Shown: piece after piece, positions 25,276-39,762 of the stretch
How the letters are laid out: each line of letters begins with the position of its first letter
Position numbering within the stretch: position 1 is the stretch's first letter
Assembly: GCA_012295275.1 (NCBI GenBank)
Contig: CM022667.1
Coordinates: 20,118,410-20,182,409 of the forward strand
From: Chrysomallon squamiferum
Taxonomy: Eukaryota; Mollusca; Gastropoda; Neomphalida; Peltospiridae
DNA length: 64,000 bases
Direction of reading: 5' to 3'
Program-made: the position numbers and the translations under genes
The notes under the pieces: model-generated
Told to the model about the DNA's origin: nothing
Seen by the model: only the letters and a program-made list of their open reading frames with translations
Database searches by the model: none

Positions 25276-28200
25276 ATTTCATTTTCAATGTTTTTAAAAC
25301 ATTATTATAAATAAAAAAAAATGTCTACTAGCAATCTTGACTTATTTTTCATTTACAATGTAACCATGGGGAACATGCTGGAGTAGAAAATGACAGATGC
25401 TAAAAATAACTGATACTAAATTCAACCATAACTTAGGTGAGCACACCAGCTCAGCTACAGGTCCCACCAGCCAGAAACAAAAAAAAAAAAAAAAAAAAAA
25501 CGTGTATATTAAGTAACCTAAATGACTAACACATATTGTAATTATATAAATATCAAACCTGCAATGTTAGAATTGCTTGTTACTAACTATTATCTATAAC
25601 AACATTGATGGTAATTTGGTTGCTTGCATAACCTGTAACCTGTATTATGCTAGCATGAAATTTTCTCCCCTAAGAATTCATGGTTAAAGATTATTATGTA
25701 ATTGACAAAATGGCTTACATTTCCCAATCTCTTTTGATGATACAGCCAAAAACAGTCATGGAAGTATCACTAATTGGACACATAACAAAAATAGTAACAC
25801 AAACAACAATGGTTAATAGCAAATATTATCTTATCTTAAGGCAAGTCCTCCAAATTTTATTGACAATTAAATGACAAAGTAATTTTCTGTTATTATCTTG
25901 TATTAGATAGCATGACTCTTATTTAAATAATAACCAGCTGGTTATTTCAGGCTCTGTTTATAAAGACATGAATCCAAAATTGTTTCTGAGAAGAAGATTT
26001 ATTCTACAGTAAAATCCCAAGTTTCATGATGTTTTATGAGTTTTTCCTCAAACGCTTTTACTGTTTTAGGTTTTGAAAGGAAAATTAAGAAAACAAAACC
26101 CCAATAAACCAAGAACCATATGTATAAATTTCAGCTGTTTATTTTATATTAATGTAATTTGTAAAGAAAAATGTTGTAATTCAAATTAAGAAAAGAAAAT
26201 CACTTTTCAATTAAATTAATTAATATCAGGTATGTATAATCATCAACACAATTCAATGCACTATTACCAGACTTAAAAATGTTTGTTTTAGAGATTTCTC
26301 TTGCTGGATGTTTTTACTTTTTTATTTTTTTTTATTTTTTTTTTACTTCCTCATAATTCAATTATTTATATGTAACTGTATAATTTGATTTTCAGTGTTT
26401 GCAAAAATTAATGGCATAAGAAAAACTCCAGGTTAGGTTTTTGGGTACATTCGTTCTTTTTAAAGTTTCATTTCGAACAAGAAAATCACAATGCTGCACA
26501 AATACACCAACATTTCTTTGAATCCTTCTCCTAAGACCTGTGTGCTTTAACAAAAATGACGACAAGCAATCAATAAGTAATTTCTACTCAACACATGGGT
26601 CTTGACTTTCAAGCCTTAAGCAGATTCCTTATTACTTTCACACGAGAATCTTCACAAGACTCACAGACATAACTCCAGTGAGTGGGAGAAGATGTGAAAA
26701 AACAAACAACACAACAATGTCCGTCTGCTTTCTCATGATAAAAAATCTGTTAACTAATGCAAAGACACAATCTATTACAAATGGTCTGTAGATCTGACAT
26801 TAAAATTTAAATCAATAAAGCATTGCTTCCCCCTTTTTTTAAATTTTGTCATTTGTTAAATTGTTTTGAATATAAATTCAGAATCTCGTATTAAATTAAT
26901 GCTCCAGAGATTTCAGAAATAATTTTTACTATTTTTCAACAATTTGGCAAATTACATCCGTGTTCATTTAAATATTACTTGATAACTGACTATATCATGA
27001 TCTATTCTGAGTCACTTTTTATGTTGAAAACAAGACTTACAAATATGTAAAATGATTATCTACCAGTGACAGCATTAAACCAATGTCAGTATTAAGACTG
27101 GCAGACATGACACTTTCTTCCTTCTATAAGAAATCAGTCTTTTCTACAACACAGATGCCTGGATTAACATGCAGTCACGTTTTCAAAATATCAGAACAAA
27201 AATTATAGGTAACAGAGTGCTTAGAAACACATGCACAATAAAGAATATTTACAATTTAATAATAACAATAATAATAATAATAATAATAATAAACAGTTAA
27301 ATAAATAAAAAAAATGGTGGGGAAAAAGATATTCATTGAAAAGCTGAACACTTAATCAGATTACTTGTCTCTCATCATCTGTTCAGTAATTCAATTTATT
27401 TTTTTCATCAGTTTCACTGTTTGAAAGGAAAAACACAAAGATATTCAAAAAGAAAAAAAATATGTATTTTCAAAATCCTGAAAATAATGTGTTAATCCAT
27501 CCTCACAAGTTATCTGATTCTAGATTTAATAATTTTTCTTCTCTGATACTGAAAAAGAAAGCTGACAAAGCAAGATTTATTTTAAAAAAGATAAGAAGAA
27601 GGAGTAGAAAGATTAAAAAAAAAGAAGAAGGAGAAGTAAGATTAAAAAAAAAAAAAATAAGATGGAAGGAAAAGCAGCAATAAAGAAGAAACATATTAAA
27701 TTCAACTGGGTTACAGCGATCAACATTTTTCAAAATCCCACTGAATATTTCTTGTGTTCAGAGAAAATTTGTGTTAGTGGCAAAAATTAATCCCTGTTGG
27801 AAACCTTTCTGTATTTATTACAATATTATGATGTGAAGTCTTTTTAAAATTCTCACTGTTTTCCCTGGGAGCCTGATTCATTTGATTTTTACTGGCTTTA
27901 AGGGATGAAATAATTTTTAGGTAATTTTTTTATTTTATTTCTTTTATTCATAAAATTGTATAAATATTTCAAAATAAATAATAAAATAAATAATGCCTTG
28001 GCATGTTTATTTATTTATTGTATATGTTTTTTCTTCCCAAAATTTCATAAATATTTCAAAATAAATAATAAAATAATTTCAGCATTATTCTAATACACTA
28101 ATTATAATTTCTTCAGCAGTGAAAATACACAGTATGATTCTTACGATTTAAATTTCTTCTTTTTCACTGCAAACCTATTTTTAAAATGAAAATTTTTATA

Positions 28201-28357
28201 TTTCTGCTAAAAACTTTACAACTTCCTGTACCATCATGGCAAGTAGTTGACACACTAATAATCACTGTCATTGTGTTTTTTTCTTCTAATGATGTGATTT
28301 ATATTCTATGCCATCTGTCAGAAAGTATGACAACATATTTTTATATCATCATTATAT

Positions 28358-28413
<56 letters not shown>

Positions 28414-28487
28414 ACACACAGACACACACACACACAGACACACACACACAGACACACACACACACACACACACAGACACACACACAG

Positions 28488-28519
<32 letters not shown>

Positions 28520-31500
28520 ACACCCCAACACTCAGACACATTCATTAACAGCAGTGAATGTTGTTGATGTACTAAAATGCCTGAAGGAATGTTTTCAGAG
28601 TTTAATGGAGCAGTTAACAGTTTGAAAAAATCTTTTGTCTCATCTGTTCGGCACTATAATAATGTCTGACATCAGAACTGAATTACGTTAGTGTAGTCAA
28701 ACAACTTCAGTTATCTTTACTGACAATGTTTTCCTTCAAAATTCCTGTAAAAGTTCTTTGATGTTGAGTTTGTGAGAATAAAACATGAAAATAAAGTGTT
28801 GATTACGTATTACACAGTTGGTTTGGCTGTATGTTATAAAGAAACAGAAATGATGCACTTTATTGATTATTGTTAATGAACCATTTGTTCATTTTAAACC
28901 TCATCTGTATTGATTATGTAACATTTTCATGAACAGATGACATTTCTAGTTTATTTTTAATCTATAAACATCTAACCTGAAGGTGATATTTTTCAACATT
29001 AAAATTTCATACTTCTGGAGGATATTTTATTTTTCAGGCATGTTTTAAAACCCATTGATGGCATTTCTTAAATTCTACTTTAATATTTTATTATAAAAAC
29101 CATCAGTAAAGGGTAATAAGTTATTTTAAAAATTTAAAATGTTATAAATATCAAGGTTATATTTTTTAATACTATCTTAACCTTTCGTAACTCTATTCTA
29201 TAACAAGAAGTAGATTTTACTGTTTAAATGGTCACACTTTGTTATTTGTTATTACTGGTACCAAGCCATTTATCCAGCTTCCAGAAATCCCCAAAATCCA
29301 GAAAACCTTTTTTTCTTCTTTTTTTAAAACTGGCCTGTTTTGAACTAGTTTCCATGACACCAGTTCAAGAAAGAGACTGTTCCTGTGTTCAGTTGATCCT
29401 CTGACAATAAATTGTTATTTGTTTCGGTTTACTCTCACATTCATTTATTATCATGTCTAAAATTCGAGCAGAAAAGCAGCTTGCTGCTGAAAAAGCTTAT
29501 TCCATACAAATATTAAGAATTTTTTTTAGTTAATTAATAAAGATCAAGACGACCTTGCTTTAGAAGTGTATTAATTAGTAACTGTTAAAACATTTTCATT
29601 GTTTATTTTTCATTGTTTATTTCACATTCTGAGTAAAGATTTGGTCAGTCAGTGTCCAGAACTCTGGAGCACCTCTGACCACATGCTTGTCTGATAGATA
29701 CAGAAACATGTTACTATTATGGAACAACCATTTTTTTTTATTAGATCCTCAAGAAATTAATTATTTTAATTCAAGTAAACCACAACGTAGAATACAAAGA
29801 CTGACAATGAATAACGTTAAAAAAAAACCTGTCAAATTGATGTCTCCAAATCTAATATTGGCTGAGAAAGGCAATGAAAGGTATTAAAATAGATGTTTAT
29901 AAAAGGCAGTGAAAAGAACGTTGCAGACAGTTTAATACAGGTGGCTGTGACAGCAGGTTTAGAACTGTTGAGTTACTTACAATGTTGCCATTGGTCTGCG
30001 CGAGCGTTCTCCCTGCACAGCGTCAAAGAAGGCTGCGTTCCAGAACCTCAGCGACTGCCATATTGGCTGGTCGCGCAGGTAGTTGTAGAGAAAGTGTTTC
30101 ACGTCCATGTCAGAATGATGGCCATTATCTGCAGTTGTAAAATAATGGTTAATCAACAGTGAAAAAACAAAAAAGAAAGAAATAAGAACAATTTTTATAT
30201 TGAAAATACATTAAATGGCGAGACAGTAAAATTAGCGATAGTAAAGTATTTGAATGCTTGAAGGGTAATTTCTGTTTCGACAATAAATATAAAGATATTG
30301 ATAAAATACTCAAAGTATTAAAAACAGTAATAGTGACTTCTCGGAATAAACATACAGACAGAAAGGAGACATGTCAGCTTGATGATCACAGAGCTATTTC
30401 TCATTTGAATAGAGTAGCAATATAAAACTGCTTCTTGTCTTTGGGGAGAAACCTTGCACTGAAAGAAACCTTGCTGTTGATTTATGAAACTGTGTTAGTC
30501 TTTTCTTTATAACACTGATGTTTACAAAATTAGAGATTCAGACATTTTAAATTCATTATTTACAGAAAACAAAAAATACATGTACATAATTCCCAAAAGA
30601 AGTAGGCAAAAATAAATAATTCTTTTTTTCAGAATCTTTACACACTAATAAATGTCTTTAAACATTATTTTATTAACTTATTTCATTTTTGTATTTCATA
30701 TACTTAAACATGTGTTTTTTGTTTTTTTTATCCTATAGAAAAAAAAGGTGTTGAAATAAATACTGTTGATAACAAATATTTCTCAACACCCTTATTAATG
30801 CAGCGATAGCATGTACTTAAATACCAGAAATAAAAATTATCTGAATGTGCGTTTAATAAATCAATCAACTATCTCTGCACCACAGAGACTGCCATGAAAG
30901 GCAATTAAATACAACTGATGCCAAACCATTGATAGTCTTAGAACCCTTCAGCAATCAATTTCTCCAGTTAGACGGGAGTCCTGGAATTCAGTGTTCATTG
31001 TATTGTACTCTAAATGAACCTTTCTGAACCCGTTCAGATTTAGCCTTAAATAACTAGACAATGTTGTTGTTGTTCTTTTTATTCTAAATATAAGCTGAAA
31101 AAATACATTAACCACAATGGATTAAACACAAGAAGTTGATCTACATAATTCTGATTCTACCAATATCTCTTTCTTAAGATCTAAACTGTTGTTTTTCTTG
31201 TTTTTACTGTAAGAAAATAATTGAGGAATTTAATTAAATCAGAAAGTACAAGTTAGTGTTGCTATGTTAGAGGATTAGTTGTGGAGAAGGAACAGTTCTA
31301 CAAGTAGCTCTGTGTAGAAGTCAGTAACTGAATGTCTTTGCAACCTGACAGCAAGAAGAGAAGACAAAAGCCTCCACATTGTTCTGTTTTCAGCCAGTCA
31401 GATGACACTGTGTTCATGCAGAGACAATCTCTCTTTATTTGATTTTTCTACTAACTACATCCTATTACTTGAGACAGCCTCCCAGTTTCTTGTTGAACTT

Positions 31501-33934
31501 GGTCAAATTGATTGTGAAGATAAAGGACAAAGAATAAGCTAGAGAGACATACCAGCTGCTTCAAAATATTGAACCATACATACAAATATAGTAAAACAAA
31601 TCCTCTGGGAAACACATTACTAGAAACAGACTGGCAGATATTTTTTTTTTACAAATAAATTAAAATTTAGAATATATCATTGTGTTATTTACTAAAATGA
31701 TTTGAACTAAATTATTAAACCCACCACCCCAAAAGAATTGACAAACAAACAAACAAATTCAAATAAAGAAAGAAAGAAAGAAAGAAATAAAGAAATAAAG
31801 AAAAGAAAAGAACCTAAAGAGTTACTTGATGTAAAAATAAGGCATTCATATTTGTTTTGAATTTAATAAAAACTGATAGATATATTGTTTCAGTGTTAAC
31901 ATTAATATGATACTTTTAAAAATAATGGAAGGTATTTTGTAGGTTTTTTTTATTTTGTAAAATGTAAAAGAGTAAATGACTAAATCCACAATTTAGAAAA
32001 TTTTACAAAAAACATTTCTAAAGAAGATCGTTAACTGAAAATTGGATGTGAATGCAAATGATACTTCCTCTTGTCCTGAATGGATTAGTCAAATGAGACA
32101 CTTACAAAAGAGATCAATGTATTGATCAGTGTAGAAATATGTATGTATTTTGATACGGCACTAAGTAAAACTCACTCTCGTGGTAAAACGTGAAGCACAT
32201 GTTCATCAGCGTTTTGGCGGGAGAGTAATCCTCGGCTTCGTTGCACTCAAAGAGGCAGACGGCAAAATACTGTATCAGCTGAAAAAATGTCTGTTCATCC
32301 ACGCGCTTGCTGTTCACTCGCTAAAAGTAAAATATTCTGATTAATTATTCATGTGTGTCTGTTGAGAGCTGACACTATGCTGTTGTCAGTCTTCATCACT
32401 GGAAATGATGTTTAGAGTAAGAATAAAAATGATTTACAAGTTTGTGGTTTCTGAATTCTATTTAATCATTGCCAAAACAACAGCATCGAATGTAAATAGA
32501 CCAACTGTTCATGCTGGTGGATATATCTACTTAAGACTTTCCAGTGAGGCAATGTTTTCTAATTCTGTTGTATAATGACTAATGTCCATCAAAGAAAATA
32601 AATTCAAATACATTGGTGTCTCGATCAAAATACTGAATATTTTTATAGTTTTATTGTTTATACTTTGAGAGAAAAAGAAAGAGACAGCATCTACAATATT
32701 CTGCCTGTTTTATTTCAAAACTAGCTGCGTCAGATATTACCCAGATGTGTTATTTTACATGTGAACTGGTTAAATATAAAAATAATAAACTTGTAGATGA
32801 GCCCTGTTTGTTGCCTGTAAAACAAAAACAGTAAAGATTATATTCTAGATGACTCCAAGTTTGGGTCAAATATTTGACTGATGCCCATATTTATTCTGGT
32901 TTTGCGTTTATCTAATTCCAATTTTGATAAATGATTTCTTTTATAAATTCACACAGGAATTATGCAAAGAGGAAACTCTTGTTATGGATGTTGGAAGCAC
33001 TCTGTCTGCCATGGAAATTTTCTGTTGAAAATCTCCCCAGGCAGCCCCAAAGAACTGTGTTTCTATAAACAAAACCTTGATTATTATTCTTTCACAAAAA
33101 TCTACATTTCATACCTGATTTCATCACCACAAAATGAAATGTAATAACATTTGTAACTTTTTTCAATATCTCCTCCCATTTCATTTTTACATATTAAAAG
33201 ATTTTAATCTTTTTATTTTTCAGTTACAAACAATTATATAGCATTAAACATGATCAATAAAAAGACTTCAAAATGAAAAGAATACACCAGTATCCAGTTT
33301 TGCTTTTAAATCTATAGAAAGTTTTTCTTTTACTCATGGGCTGCAAAGAAATCCATTAGACAGAATTTTATCCGTATTTTTATTTGCACATAATTCTCAA
33401 ACATGAAGTGAAGATGAAGAATAATGAAGAAAAGGAAGAACTCCTGATACTTGTAGAAATGTCTGATGATTGCCAGAACACTGAGTGTGAAGAAAATTAG
33501 TGGTCTCCAGGGAAATACCATGCCACTGAACAAACTTGTAACTGAACTGTAATATCCTTATCCTTACCTCTCTGTCCACATTTGGTATCACTGAAGGTTA
33601 TATAAATAATTAAGTAAAGTGAAAAAACACACAGAATTATATTACTCTGTAATGAATAAAATATATTCAGACATAAAAAGAACTAGAAAGAAATCCTGTT
33701 TAATGCACCCACTGACAGCATAAATATAATAACAATTTACCCAATTTATCTGTTTCTTTTTAAAAACTTCATTCTAATACAGCTGTAATTTTATACAGTC
33801 AAAACATTTCAAACCACCGAATGTATTAAAAACCCAGTTAAAAAAAAATATATATTATTCTGCTATTGTTTCAAACCAAGTTTTTTTGTAATACAGCCTT
33901 GTTATAAAACAAAAATTCATTTTAAAAAGTACTG

Positions 33935-33994
<60 letters not shown>

Positions 33995-36900
33995 ATTTGT
34001 GTGTGTGTGTGTGTGTGTGTTTATGATTTACCTGAGAATTAACATAGCGAGAAAACCAGAGTCTTCCAGGAACTTGCTGTAATGAAAAATAATTCAAAGA
34101 TTATTATCAGTGAACAGTATCTAATTTCTGTTAAAGACAAATACAACATTTTTATACCATTTCTTAAACCTTTTAACTCTTTAACACAAACCTACAAATT
34201 TGAAAAAAAAAAAAAAAAAAAAAAAAATTATTTCTATTAACACAACTTTATACATACAGACATTATGAATGACAAATAATAAGTCTGGGAAAACAAAACA
34301 AATTGCATTCATTCCTAGATTTAACACAAACCACTAAAATGATTATATCTTCCTGACATTCATACTGATTTTCACTCTACAGTAACATAATCAATATAAA
34401 ATGGAAATAAAAATGTTTTAAAAAGAAAATAAATATCAATAAAAATCTTATTCATTTAACTGAAATCCCCAGGAAAGCTGGCTAAATGTGTATGTCTAAA
34501 ATTATTTTTAAAGTTTTGAAAGAAAAATAAGGAAGAAATATATGTTTACCTGGCATAATTCTCCAAATTTTGCTTTTTCTGTTTGGGAAATGATTTCACT
34601 GCAAAAAAAAAAAAAAAAAAAAATCTTTACTGTTATAAAAATAATTTTTAATAACACATAACAAGAACTACATTTAAGCCATAATATATTTCTAACAAAA
34701 CATGTGAAAACCATTGTACTGCTTTAAAAAGAAAGAGACTGGAATTCAACATACATATTATATCAACAGTTATTACTGGAAATGGCTAGAACCTCACTAT
34801 AAAGTATTGCTGATTTCCATAGATTAAAAAAGCACATACTACACAGTACTGAAATATGTCTGGAATGAAAGGAAATAATTTAAAGTATACTAGTGAGAAT
34901 TAATGCGAGTACTACTTATTTCTGTCATAAAACTATGATCAGCTGCAACTGACGTAAATAAAGTATAAGGAGATTTGATACCAAACCACTCAGCAGCAGA
35001 GCAGCAGCTGAAATGTTATCTATAAACTAAAACCATTAGTTCAGTAATGCCTTTTGATTAAAAATGTGGCAAAAATAGAAAAATACTGCCCATAATAAGA
35101 AAAGGAAGGAAAGCATTATTAAATGTAGAGACAGTTATGGGAATTTCAACCAAAGATAAAACAACAGAAGGAAACCTGAAAGAATGTGATAATTAATTTT
35201 GCAGACACACACATAATTCCTATGCCATTTTATTAAAATACCATTATCACAACTGATAATCTCACTTTCATGGACCTCAGGTTTCATGATTTTTGGAAGT
35301 CTGGATCAAATCTTGAAAAAATCACAAAATATGAACTTACTGCCATTTTCCTCTTGAAACCTTATGTCTAAGTTATTTTATGTTACTGTGAGTCCCACTA
35401 AGTGATCATAACAACACTTTCTCAACTTTTTTACATCAAAATAAAAGTAGTTTATTCCATATGCACCCATAATCATCCTAGCTTAACAAACTTCACCCAA
35501 CCTAGACTACTTTTTTCTACTATTCATTTTTCTTTACATAAACTGTGTATTGTTCTTACATCATTATATAGTTTAAAGTTTTAATAAATTTTTGTGTTAT
35601 TGTTTCTATACACGATTTCCCAGTTTTACCTTTTCCAGACAAGTGCTCCCCTGATGAAATCAAAGATCAGCAGTATTTTATAAACAACAAATTTTAATTT
35701 ATTTGTTCAGTGTATGATTCAAATACAAATTAAATTATATAAGCTATACATATTACATTTGAATATTTTATTGCACATTGACCCACATATTTTATATTAT
35801 ACAGAAAATTAACTTAAAAAAACAGGTTTTAAAAATTAGAATAATAATAAGTTTCAAATATGTCCATTTTTATCTCTTGTACATTTTTAAAAACATAAAA
35901 CTTTGAAAGTGCATTTAACATACAAAATTAATTTAAAATATATTTTAAAATTATGATTACTAATAGTGGAAAACATTTTATTTAAATATGGTTTTAAAAT
36001 CCAATATATGTGAATTTAAAGTGTTTTTATTTTTTTTTCTTCTTATTTCATTCTGTTATTTCTTTTTTCTTTTTTTTTTTTTTTTTTAATTTTCTTCTTC
36101 TTCTTTTTAATTTATTTTCTATCACGTTATAATTGCAAAATTTTAAAGTGAGAAATTAAAAAAAAAGGTTTCAATAAAATAAAAAAGATCTGAGTGATCT
36201 TTGTCTTTCAGGACGAGCTACACGAATGCACACAGTGTTTGTGTGGGCTGATTTATGAAAAAAGCTCAATCAAAGATCAGAGAAGGAAAGCTGGTTCATT
36301 GATTTCCAACTAAAGATAAATGCTGAAAATCTCCCTGTTGACTTTGTTATGAGCGAAGCTTTCAAACTGTGAACATAAAGCCATAGCTAGTTATTAATCA
36401 CTGCATGACCAAAACCACAAACACGACAAGTGATGCCAGTTGTAAAATTTCAATATAAAATTTTTCAAAAATTCTTAACTCTTATTATTATCACAATTAA
36501 TAAATTCCTAATAATTATAAATTTCATTTATTATCAAATTTTAAATTTCACCGTCATGTAATCTTAATTTTCTAAAATTTCAGTTTGAAAAACAAATATA
36601 TAATAGATGGATTATATAATTCCATACTTAACTGTTCAAATCATTAACTATATTCAAATAAAACTTGCTAAATAATTATTGTCCCATATCCAACTTCAAT
36701 TTTCAAAAGAATAAGTACATCCCACAATGACTAGAAGTGTGTATATATATTATCTGCTTCATTAAATGTTTTTTTATTAATATTTATGACATTAAGAGGA
36801 ATCAGACTCAGCTTTGTGAAGCTATGAGAAGAATCATAAACTGACTCATTTATTCTGAATCATCAACACGTCTCCAAAATAAATTGCCACACTCCACCTT

Positions 36901-38838
36901 TAGAAACTTGTCTATGCTAATTAACAACTCTCTGATTTCAGAAATTCATCTAAAACTGTTCTAAAAACAAAAACTGATACATGTTAACTACTCCAAAATA
37001 CAGAAACCTGACTACAGTTACTAGAAATCAAACTCAGAGAGAATTTGTTATTTGAGATATGCTCTTCAGCTGTCAAAAACAATTAAAAGCATCATGTTTC
37101 ATGAAAATACATGGCATCAAATACCAAGAAGAATATCCTGAAATCTATACACAATTAACACAGACTAAAACTATTTTACAAGCAGAGTAAATTAAATACC
37201 AGCAAAAAACAAATTTGATGTTATTGCCAAATCAGTCTTTTAGCTTTTCAATAACTGAATAATCTCAGCTTTCCTCTTTTTTTGTCCAGCAAACAAATAA
37301 TATTAAAGGAAAAACATGTTAGAAAAACAAAGAAAATCCCTAGAATGAAATAAAGATGTTTTTGTTTCATTCTACTGTTTTCCTTTTAAACATTTTTTTT
37401 TTTTTTTTTCCTTTTTGTTAAATGACTGCTGGGATTAGTTGATGTTTTTCTTTTAAATGAAAACCTAGCATCAAACTGTCAGGTTGATGAAGTGCAAAGA
37501 GAAACAAAAATACATTGCTCTGGCTTTCAGAATTTTTTCTGAATTTTTTTATATTTTTTTATTTTCAACAGAATTCTGTCTACAAAAAAATATTCATTAA
37601 ATATTATTTTTAACGTGCTAAATTAAAATAAAGTTGAATGAAATATTTTAATAATGAATTATACAGAAAATACATTTCTGAAATATAATGCTAACAAAAT
37701 GCATGTTTTTTATACAGCTGAATGAGTGGCTTAGCTAAATTGTATTGCCAGCATTTAGTATTCTACATACATACACAATGCAGTTTAACATAAAAGACTA
37801 TTTAGTTGAAAAGTATTTTTGTTACAGATGATAAATTTCTCAGTTAAGTAAACAATTGAATTTGTTTTGTTTTTTCAAAATAGTAATCATTTTAAATTGT
37901 TTTGCAACAAGGATAATATTTTAATTTTACTTAATACAACTACAAATATTATATTTAAACAAACAGTTTGGAATTAAAATACATAATAAAATTAAAATAA
38001 ATAATTTTTGTTTTTTGTTCATTTGTTTTATTTTTTTATTATTATTATTTATTTTTGTTTGTTTGTTTCTGTTAGACTGTCATTTTGTAAACTAAGATCA
38101 ATTCAAACAGTAACATATTGTAAACAACACAATATAATATAAAATAAGAATACAAGCATGACTTACAACCTCTTTGACCATATATTAATACAAGCTGCAA
38201 GAATTATTAAGTCTACAAATGAAATCACTTTTGTTATTTTCAGTACAATAATTTAAGGTTATCAACAAAAAATGATATGTTATTATACTTTCTTGTATAA
38301 ATCAAACACTTAGTGTTGAGTTAGAAATCTGATTATCGGAGATGTTAGGCGACATTTCTGAGTGGATTTACTTTGTAATCTATAATTAAAGACTTTGCCT
38401 GTACTGATCAATATCTGTGATGCAGCTCAGTACAAATTTGGGTCAGAACATCTTTTCTTTGACTGCAAACATATCTTCAACCTTTCCAGTTCAGGGTTTG
38501 GGTCATAATTAGATTTAGGCTGAAGTTTAATGGTTACAGTCAAGTTTTATGAAAACTGAAATATTCTAATGCAGTGTGGTATTTATAAAGATCATAAAAA
38601 GTTTAAAATTATAAATCTCAAGTTGTTACATCTCACTAATTTCAAAATATATTTTTCTCACCTTAGTAAACTGTCAATATACACTGAAAGAATTTACAAT
38701 AAAATGGATTAATATTATTATTATTAATTAGTTTTTATATTTTATATTTCAAAAATGTGAATGTGAGACAAGTTGCTTCCTGCTAGGAGAATCACAATAC
38801 AGATATAAAGAACTTCTTATTTCAGTCAACCTATCCAC

Positions 38839-38890
<52 letters not shown>

Positions 38891-39706
38891 CTAAGACAAC
38901 AACGATTATATTCTCAAATTTACTAGAGACTTGAAAGCTACATCTGTCTTTCGTTATTCTGTATGCAGTTTGAATAAACAAAATTTTTTATTACAGCAAA
39001 TACGTTTTTTGTATCACTATTACAGCTTTTTTGCTTTGCAAAACAAAACATTAAAGTCAGTCAGAAGATAATTTGCTTCAGTAAATTTTAAATTATTACA
39101 ATTTTGTTTACAGCTGTTAAAGGTAATGTGATATGCAAAGAAGAACATTCAAAGTAATTTAGATTTTTTTTCTACTTAATCTACTCAAAAAATGCAGTAT
39201 TTCTATTACACAGTTTCATTTAAATCTTTGGATAAAATTATTCATTTTGTAAAAACCAAATCCAATATAAATGATTTGTCATTTTGATTTGTTAAGCGTG
39301 AGTTTTCATTAATATGTTTTATATATCCCCTATCATCTTCTCATGAAAAATATATCACTAGATAATGCAAAACTGTAAAATAGCTACAAACAATTAATTC
39401 TTTATTACAGAATTTTAAATCTCTAAATGTGTACACATTTACCATTTCCTTAAAGTTCCTGAATTGATGTGAATTTCTGTGCAGTTTTTTTTTTTTCAGT
39501 TTTTTTGGTGGGGTTTGCTGTTGTTGGTTTTGCAGGATTTTTTTTTTTTTTTTTTTTTTTACAATTATTTTACTTCATTTTATTCAACAATATTTTATTA
39601 TGAATGATCAAACCATCACACAATATGCAAAGAATATCTGTTATAACAACATCTCTAATCATTTAAGAGTTATTATGTGTATATAATGATACATGTGTGT
39701 ATAATC

Positions 39707-39762
<56 letters not shown>

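Larger units (their letters stand above)
23983..29980 (-). other. KIAA0513: KIAA0513 intron 5 (6.0 kb)
   Basis: AT-rich intron with no internal gene recognised. Contents: TC repeat 25219-25270, poly-A 25478-25500, AAT repeat about 27257-27291, a 35-bp direct repeat (27956-27994 and 28043-28077) and a CA/CAGA compound array 28361-28520. Confidence 0.7.
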
